DNA of 64,000 nucleotides, from the NCBI GenBank assembly GCA_918026815.1, contig CAKJVC010000193.1, positions 1-64,000 of the forward strand, given 5' to 3'. Source of the stretch: Chalara sp. BL73. Taxonomy: Eukaryota > Ascomycota > Leotiomycetes > Helotiales. The translations under genes and the position numbers were made by a program. How positions within the stretch are numbered: the first letter of the stretch is position 1; the number at the start of each line of letters is the position of its first letter. Positions 58,481 to 64,000 of this stretch are shown piece after piece. The notes beneath the pieces were generated by a model. That model did not search any database. It was not told the DNA's origin and saw nothing but the letters and a program-made list of their open reading frames with translations.

Positions 58481-59146
58481 TTAACGCTTCTTTTGTTGAG
58501 ACTCCTTCAGAACCTTCTTGACGATCTTCTGCTCCTCAATTAAGAACGCGCGGACGATGCGGTCCCGGACACAGTTGGCACATCTCGATCCGCCATATGC
58601 GCGCTGAACGGTCTTCTTGGGTCTGGAGATCTGGGAGTATTCGCGGGGTCGGAGAGCTGGGATCTAAAATATATTTCGCGTTAGCCTTTCTACACCAACA
58701 GCTCCTGATGCAAATGCACGATCATTTCATTTCTCCGTGTAGAATCTTGACACCTTCATGGAGCCTTAAACCAAACTGCAAATACAGCGAGTCCTCCAAA
58801 GCAACTCATCGACCCCAGTTTAGTCGCTCCAAATTTGTCTGATGTTGTATATCGTGTAGTGGAGAGCCAGAGCTTCCATTACATCAAACAATCCCGTTCT
58901 CGTCGTCGAAAAATTATTGAATCACTTACACCTGGCAACTTGATTCCACAATCTCCACACTTGGGCGCAGTACCGGCTTTCTTGATGTGAAGGTATCGTA
59001 GCGATCCACCTGGAGTCTTGACAACGCGGACCTTATTCGACTTGGTGTTGTATCTATATCGCCATCAGTCAAAAACTCCTGCTGAGAATATTACCAGCTT
59101 CAACTCACGGATTGCGGCGTCTGTAGGTCAATCTGTTAGAAGCCAT
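58481..59146 (-). CDS. rpl34: Ribosomal protein eL34
   Basis: This is a large-subunit (60S) ribosomal protein. Exons 59146-59109, 59053-58930 and 58663-58481 give 114 residues, with introns of 55 and 266 bp. The protein reads [20 protein letters not shown], then [59 protein letters not shown] and a Lys-rich end. The two CxxC pairs (KCGDCG and RCANC) are the zinc site of eL34. The 266-bp second intron is the longest in any gene predicted here. I looked for snoRNA boxes in it and found none convincing. It is transcribed divergently from PRP8. Confidence 0.97.
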
Positions 59147-59598
59147 CTTGACTGATTTGCTGCTGATGAAGTTGGTCAAATTGGTCGTCGCTTCCTGGTA
59201 TACAAAGTTCAAAAAAAGAATTGTCGAATTCTTGTGTGTGGTTTAGCGAGTATTTGTGCCTTAGGCATTAATACAGCCTCATCAGCCAAGTCAACGCGCC
59301 TCGCGCTTAGTGGCGCTTGTAAAAATGTTAGATTCACTCTATTCTCGATTTGGTAAATATCGACTGTTTGACTTTAAGATATTTTGCCTCGAGGGATTAA
59401 CATCGACGGTGCAGCTCAATCGCCATCGTGAACTTGGTGTAAGCAATTCCAATCAGCGGATCCTCGATCAAAATTAATTATCTACTGCCGTCAGGGGTAT
59501 GGTAGACACGACTTGCGCTCGTCCTCGCGCTCTAAGTAAATTGGAGTGTACAAACCATTACTGACAAAAGCGATTTAGGATTGAGGAAAACCTCGAAG
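59147..59598. promoter_or_regulatory. Divergent promoter, eL34 and PRP8
   Basis: The two start codons are 452 bp apart and point outward. The region should carry both promoters. No specific element is recognised. Confidence 0.5.
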
Positions 59599-62500
59599 AT
59601 GTCTTCATCCCTACCGCCACCTCCTCCGCCAGGATGGGGGGCCTCTCTGCCCCCACCACCAGGAGCTCCTCCACCTCCCGGATATCGAGTTGTCGATCCT
59701 CAGGTCGCAAAGTTCGCGCAAAAGAAGACGGAATGGCTACGATCACGACGGAATCGGTTTGGAGAGAAAAGAAAGGGAGGATTTGTCGAAACACAAAAGG
59801 CAGACATGCCTCCCGAGCATTTGCGAAAGATTGTCAGGGACATTGGAGACGTCTCGCAAAAGAAGTTCAGTAGCGACAAGCGAAGTTACCTAGGAGCCTT
59901 GAAGTTCATGCCTCACGCTGTTTTTAAGCTGTTAGAGAACATGCCTATGCCGTGGGAATCTGCGAGGGAGGTCAAGGTTTTATATCATGTCAATGGCTGC
60001 TTGACATTGGTCAATGAGACGCCTCGGGTGATTGAGCCTGTCTTCCATGCGCAATGGGCCACCATGTGGGTGTGTATGAGGAGAGAGAAGAGTGATCGTC
60101 GACATTTTAAGCGGATGAGATTTCCTCCATTCGATGATGAAGAGCCACCTCTATCTTGGTCAGAAAATATTGAAGATGTGGAACCTCTAGAGCCCATACA
60201 GATGGAACTGGATGAGACCGAAGATGGCGCGGTGTTCGAGTGGTTCTATGAAAATCGACCACTCCTTGACACACCTCATGTTAATGGGCCAAGCTACAAG
60301 GAATGGAATTTGTCGCTACCGCAAATGGCAACATTATATCGACTTAGCCATCAGCTATTAAGTGATCTTGTCGACAAGAACTACTTCCATATGTTTGAGC
60401 TTAAGAGTTTTCTCACAGCGAAGGCCCTGAACGTTGCTATCCCCGGTGGGCCGAGGTTCGAGCCTCTATACAAAGATGTTGACCCTAACGACGAGGATTT
60501 CGGAGAATTCAATGCAATTGACCGAATCATCTTTCGGGCACCTATTCGCACAGAATATCGGGTGGCATTTCCGTATTTATACAACTCTCTGCCAAGAAGC
60601 GTAGAACTTGGTTGGTACTCGCATCCTCAAGTCGTCTATGTTCGAGCAGAAGATCCAAGTTTACCAGCCTTTTACTTCGATCCCGTTATCAATCCCATCT
60701 CATTACGCTCTGTTGCACCTATGAATTTGACAGTTAGTCACGAAGACGAGTTATTTGGATATGGTAATAATGAGGAACCCGAAGAAGAGGCATTCGTGCT
60801 TCCGGGAGAAGTAAAACCTTTTCTAGCAGATGAAGAGTTATACACAAGCGAGACTGCCGCTGCAATCTCTCTATGGTGGGCTCCATTTCCCTTCGATCGG
60901 CGTTCCGGACGAATGGTGCGAGCTCAAGATGTTCCTTTGGTCAAACAATGGTACTTGGAGCACGCTCCACAGGGCCAGCCTGTCAAAGTACGGGTTTCTT
61001 ATCAGAAACTTCTTAAAACTTATGTCTTGAATGAGCTGCACAAGAAAAAGCCAAAAGCTCAAAGCAAGCAGAATTTAATGAAGACGTTGAAGCAGACCAA
61101 ATTCTTCCAGCAAACGACCATAGACTGGGTTGAAGCTGGTCTTCAAGTGTGCAGGCAAGGATTCAATATGCTCAATCTTCTCATTCATAGAAAGAATCTT
61201 ACTTATCTGCATCTGGATTATAATTTCAACTTGAAGCCTGTCAAGACATTGACGACGAAGGAACGAAAGAAGTCGCGATTCGGGAACGCCTTCCACTTGA
61301 TGCGAGAAATCCTCAAATTAACGAAGCTGATCGTCGATGCTCAAGTTCAATATCGACTCGGCAATATTGACGCCTTCCAACTTGCTGATGGCATTTTATA
61401 TGCTTTCAATCATGTGGGCCAGTTGACTGGTATGTATCGGTACAAGTACAAACTCATGCACCAGATCCGAACCTGCAAGGATTTGAAGCACTTGATATAC
61501 TATCGCTTTAATTCTGGACCTGTTGGAAAAGGTCCTGGCTGTGGTTTCTGGGCACCTGCTTGGCGAGTGTGGCTCTTCTTCATGCGTGGTATCATACCTC
61601 TCCTAGAACGATGGCTTGGGAACCTCCTGTCACGACAATTTGAAGGTCGCCACAGTAAGGGCGTAGCGAAAACTGTGACAAAGCAGCGTGTAGAGTCTCA
61701 CTTCGATCTGGAACTACGCGCATCCGTTATGGCCGACCTTATGGATATGATGCCCGAAGGTATCAAGCAGAATAAAGTCAATACTGTTCTGCAACACCTA
61801 TCAGAAGCGTGGAGATGCTGGAAGAGCAACATCCCTTGGAAAGTGCCTGGCTTGCCTGCACCCATCGAGAACATCATTTTGCGATATGTTAAGAGCAAGG
61901 CGGACTGGTGGATCTCTGTGGCCCACTATAATAGAGAGCGTATCCGCAGAGGTGCAACGGTCGACAAGACCGTTGCGAAAAAGAATCTGGGCCGTCTAAC
62001 CCGGCTTTGGCTTAAAGCGGAGCAGGAGAGACAACACAACTACATGAAAGATGGGCCATATGTCTCTTCAGAAGAGGCGGTGGCTATTTACACCACTACG
62101 GTCCACTGGCTTGAGTCGCGTAAATTTTCTCCAATCCCGTTTCCGAGTGTCTCTTACAAACACGACACTAAAATTCTCATTCTCGCCTTAGAGCGACTCC
62201 GAGAAGCCTATTCTGTTAAAGGTCGTCTCAATCAAAGCCAACGTGAAGAATTGGCCTTGATAGAACAGGCATACGATAGTCCTGGGACTACATTAGAGCG
62301 TATTAAGCGTTTCCTTCTCACACAGAGAGCCTTCAAAGAGGTTGGAATTGATATGAACGACAATTACAGTACCATCAACCCGGTATACGATATTGAGCCA
62401 ATAGAGAAGATCAGCGATGCATATCTAGATCAATATCTGTGGTACCAGGCAGATCAACGTCATCTCTTCCCTGCCTGGATCAAACCTTCCGATTCTGAGG

Positions 62501-64000
62501 TTCCACCTCTCCTTACTTACAAGTGGGCTCAAGGCATTAATAACCTTGACAAGGTTTGGGAAACCACAGATGGCGAATGTAACGTGATGATTGAGACACA
62601 ACTTTCCAAGGTCTATGAAAAGATTGATCTCACCCTTCTCAACCGACTTCTGAGATTGATCATGGACCACAATCTAGCAGATTACATTTCCTCGAAGAAC
62701 AATGTCCAACTCACTTACAAGGACATGAATCACGTCAACAGCTATGGCATGATCCGTGGCCTCCAGTTCTCTGCCTTCGTATTCCAGTACTATGGCTTGG
62801 TACTCGATCTTCTATTACTTGGTTTGCAACGCGCTAGCGAGATTGCTGGCCCGCCTCAAAGCCCCAACGATTTCTTGCAATTCCGCGATCGCGAAACAGA
62901 AACCCGCCACCCAATCAGATTGTATACAAGATATATCGACCGAATTTGGGTTTTCTTCCGTTTCACCGCTGATGAGTCTCGTGATCTCATCCAGCGCTTC
63001 CTCACAGAGCAGCCAGACCCCAATTTTGAGAATGTTATTGGTTACAGAAACAAGAAATGCTGGCCAAGAGACTCACGTATGCGTCTAATGAGGCACGATG
63101 TCAATCTTGGCCGCGCTGTATTCTGGGATCTCAAGAATCGCTTGCCCAGATCTGTAACCACGATTGAGTGGGATGACACGTTCTCGAGTGTTTACAGTAG
63201 AGACAATCCCAATCTACTCTTTGCAATGTGCGGGTTTGAGGTTCGTATTCTACCAAAGATTCGTAACCAAAACGATGAGTTCCCGGTGAAAGATAGTGTT
63301 TGGAACTTGGTCGACAATACCAGCAAAGAGAGAACAGCACATGCCTTCTTACAGGTCACGGAGGAGGATGTTGCCAAATTCAACAATCGCATTCGGCAGA
63401 TTCTGATGTCCTCTGGGTCTACCACCTTCACTAAGATTGCTAACAAATGGAATACAAGCTTGATTGCGCTCTTCACGTACTATCGTGAAGCCGCTGTTTC
63501 TACTGTCAATCTTCTTGACACCATTGTCAAATGCGAAACAAAGATCCAGACCCGTGTCAAAATTGGTCTTAACTCGAAGATGCCTTCTCGCTTCCCGCCT
63601 GCTGTATTTTATACTCCTAAGGAGCTAGGTGGTCTTGGCATGATCTCAGGATCACATATTCTCATTCCAACAAGCGACAAGCGGTGGTCGAAGCAAACTG
63701 ATGTTGGTGTGACGCATTACCGAGCTGGTATGTCGCACGATGAGGAAACGCTGATTCCCAATATCTTCCGTTATATCATTCCCTGGGAGGCCGAATTCAT
63801 TGATTCACAACGAGTTTGGACCGAGTATTCTCAAAAACGACAAGAGGCTAACCAGCAAAATCGAAGACTTACTCTTGAGGATCTTGAAGACAGTTGGGAT
63901 CGTGGTCTCCCACGCATCAACACTCTTTTCCAAAAGGACAGGAGCACTCTTAGTTTCGATAAAGGTTTCCGTGCTCGGACGGAGTTTAAGACGTATCAGC
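59599..64000 (+). CDS. prp8: Pre-mRNA-splicing factor PRP8, N-terminal part (runs off the window)
   Basis: PRP8 is the central scaffold of the U5 snRNP and the catalytic spliceosome. The frame is open without introns from ATG 59599 to the end of the window, 1,467 codons of the expected roughly 2,350. It begins with the usual Pro-rich tail ([17 protein letters not shown]) and continues with PRO8NT ([39 protein letters not shown]). The central domain follows ([35 protein letters not shown]), then the reverse-transcriptase-like region ([40 protein letters not shown]), and the linker with [20 protein letters not shown]. No intein is present in the visible part. The degree of conservation makes the call certain. 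Confidence 0.98.
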   Translation, partial: MSSSLPPPPPPGWGASLPPPPGAPPPPGYRVVDPQVAKFAQKKTEWLRSRRNRFGEKRKGGFVETQKADMPPEHLRKIVRDIGDVSQKKFSSDKRSYLGALKFMPHAVFKLLENMPMPWESAREVKVLYHVNGCLTLVNETPRVIEPVFHAQWATMWVCMRREKSDRRHFKRMRFPPFDDEEPPLSWSENIEDVEPLEPIQMELDETEDGAVFEWFYENRPLLDTPHVNGPSYKEWNLSLPQMATLYRLSHQLLSDLVDKNYFHMFELKSFLTAKALNVAIPGGPRFEPLYKDVDPNDEDFGEFNAIDRIIFRAPIRTEYRVAFPYLYNSLPRSVELGWYSHPQVVYVRAEDPSLPAFYFDPVINPISLRSVAPMNLTVSHEDELFGYGNNEEPEEEAFVLPGEVKPFLADEELYTSETAAAISLWWAPFPFDRRSGRMVRAQDVPLVKQWYLEHAPQGQPVKVRVSYQKLLKTYVLNELHKKKPKAQSKQNLMKTLKQTKFFQQTTIDWVEAGLQVCRQGFNMLNLLIHRKNLTYLHLDYNFNLKPVKTLTTKERKKSRFGNAFHLMREILKLTKLIVDAQVQYRLGNIDAFQLADGILYAFNHVGQLTGMYRYKYKLMHQIRTCKDLKHLIYYRFNSGPVGKGPGCGFWAPAWRVWLFFMRGIIPLLERWLGNLLSRQFEGRHSKGVAKTVTKQRVESHFDLELRASVMADLMDMMPEGIKQNKVNTVLQHLSEAWRCWKSNIPWKVPGLPAPIENIILRYVKSKADWWISVAHYNRERIRRGATVDKTVAKKNLGRLTRLWLKAEQERQHNYMKDGPYVSSEEAVAIYTTTVHWLESRKFSPIPFPSVSYKHDTKILILALERLREAYSVKGRLNQSQREELALIEQAYDSPGTTLERIKRFLLTQRAFKEVGIDMNDNYSTINPVYDIEPIEKISDAYLDQYLWYQADQRHLFPAWIKPSDSEVPPLLTYKWAQGINNLDKVWETTDGECNVMIETQLSKVYEKIDLTLLNRLLRLIMDHNLADYISSKNNVQLTYKDMNHVNSYGMIRGLQFSAFVFQYYGLVLDLLLLGLQRASEIAGPPQSPNDFLQFRDRETETRHPIRLYTRYIDRIWVFFRFTADESRDLIQRFLTEQPDPNFENVIGYRNKKCWPRDSRMRLMRHDVNLGRAVFWDLKNRLPRSVTTIEWDDTFSSVYSRDNPNLLFAMCGFEVRILPKIRNQNDEFPVKDSVWNLVDNTSKERTAHAFLQVTEEDVAKFNNRIRQILMSSGSTTFTKIANKWNTSLIALFTYYREAAVSTVNLLDTIVKCETKIQTRVKIGLNSKMPSRFPPAVFYTPKELGGLGMISGSHILIPTSDKRWSKQTDVGVTHYRAGMSHDEETLIPNIFRYIIPWEAEFIDSQRVWTEYSQKRQEANQQNRRLTLEDLEDSWDRGLPRINTLFQKDRSTLSFDKGFRARTEFKTYQ

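Noticed and set aside
58664..58929. snoRNA inside the long eL34 intron
   Set aside because: Ribosomal protein introns often host snoRNAs, but I could not find a matching pair of C and D boxes or an H/ACA layout in this intron.
59634..59893. Separate small proteins at the PRP8 start
   Set aside because: These are out-of-frame shadows of the PRP8 N terminus.
59599..64000. PRP8 intein
   Set aside because: Inteins occur in PRP8 of many fungi, so I checked for a break in the conserved sequence. The visible 1,467 codons run without insertion; sites further downstream lie outside the window.

Overview
The window is nuclear DNA of a filamentous ascomycete (Pezizomycotina). Introns are short (about 44-180 bp) with GT...AG ends and CTAAC-like branch sites. 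The gene content includes HET-domain, SesA-domain and Zn2Cys6 proteins. An old transposon carries C-to-T/G-to-A type damage consistent with repeat-induced point mutation (RIP). A leotiomycete is my guess, but nothing in the sequence settles it. The supplied open frames are mostly exons or shadows, so I rebuilt the genes by hand from splice signals and reading phase.

Layout, left to right. 1-5.4 kb: a secreted FAD-dependent oxidase (-) and a seven-helix rhodopsin-type membrane protein (+). 5.4-11.3 kb: an AT-rich graveyard holding a decayed HET-domain gene (-) split by a Tc1/mariner element with long inverted repeats, which itself carries a 173-bp MITE. 11.3-17.2 kb: a tryptophan-repeat orphan protein, a doubtful small gene, a SesA-domain protein with a possible HET-s-type amyloid motif, and a gene relic with an in-frame stop. 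17.7-24.6 kb: a likely sucrose/fructan cluster of Zn2Cys6 regulator (-), sugar transporter (-) and GH32 hydrolase (+). The promoter between the last two holds six phased 15-bp repeats. 24.7-27.4 kb: a pseudogene and an orphan gene. 27.5-30.1 kb: a divergent pair, thymine dioxygenase and 5-carboxyuracil (isoorotate) decarboxylase, which together turn thymine into uracil. 31.2-38.8 kb: two convergent HET-domain genes.

38.8-48 kb is gene-poor: a tRNA-Asp gene with an intron, a decayed inverted copy of it 2.7 kb away, small orphan frames, an AIM6-like phosphodiesterase in seven exons, and a broken gene resembling 2EXR proteins. 49-64 kb is conserved housekeeping: RAD5-type helicase/ubiquitin ligase, an NDUFAF6-like complex I assembly factor sharing its promoter region, a small Cys-rich protein, vacuolar alkaline phosphatase, ribosomal protein eL34 and the first 1,467 codons of PRP8.

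The contrast is between a stable right end and a left and middle part rich in genes tied to fungal self/non-self recognition (two intact HET genes, one dead HET gene, one SesA gene) and in transposon damage. All exon joins are predictions from sequence, without transcripts.
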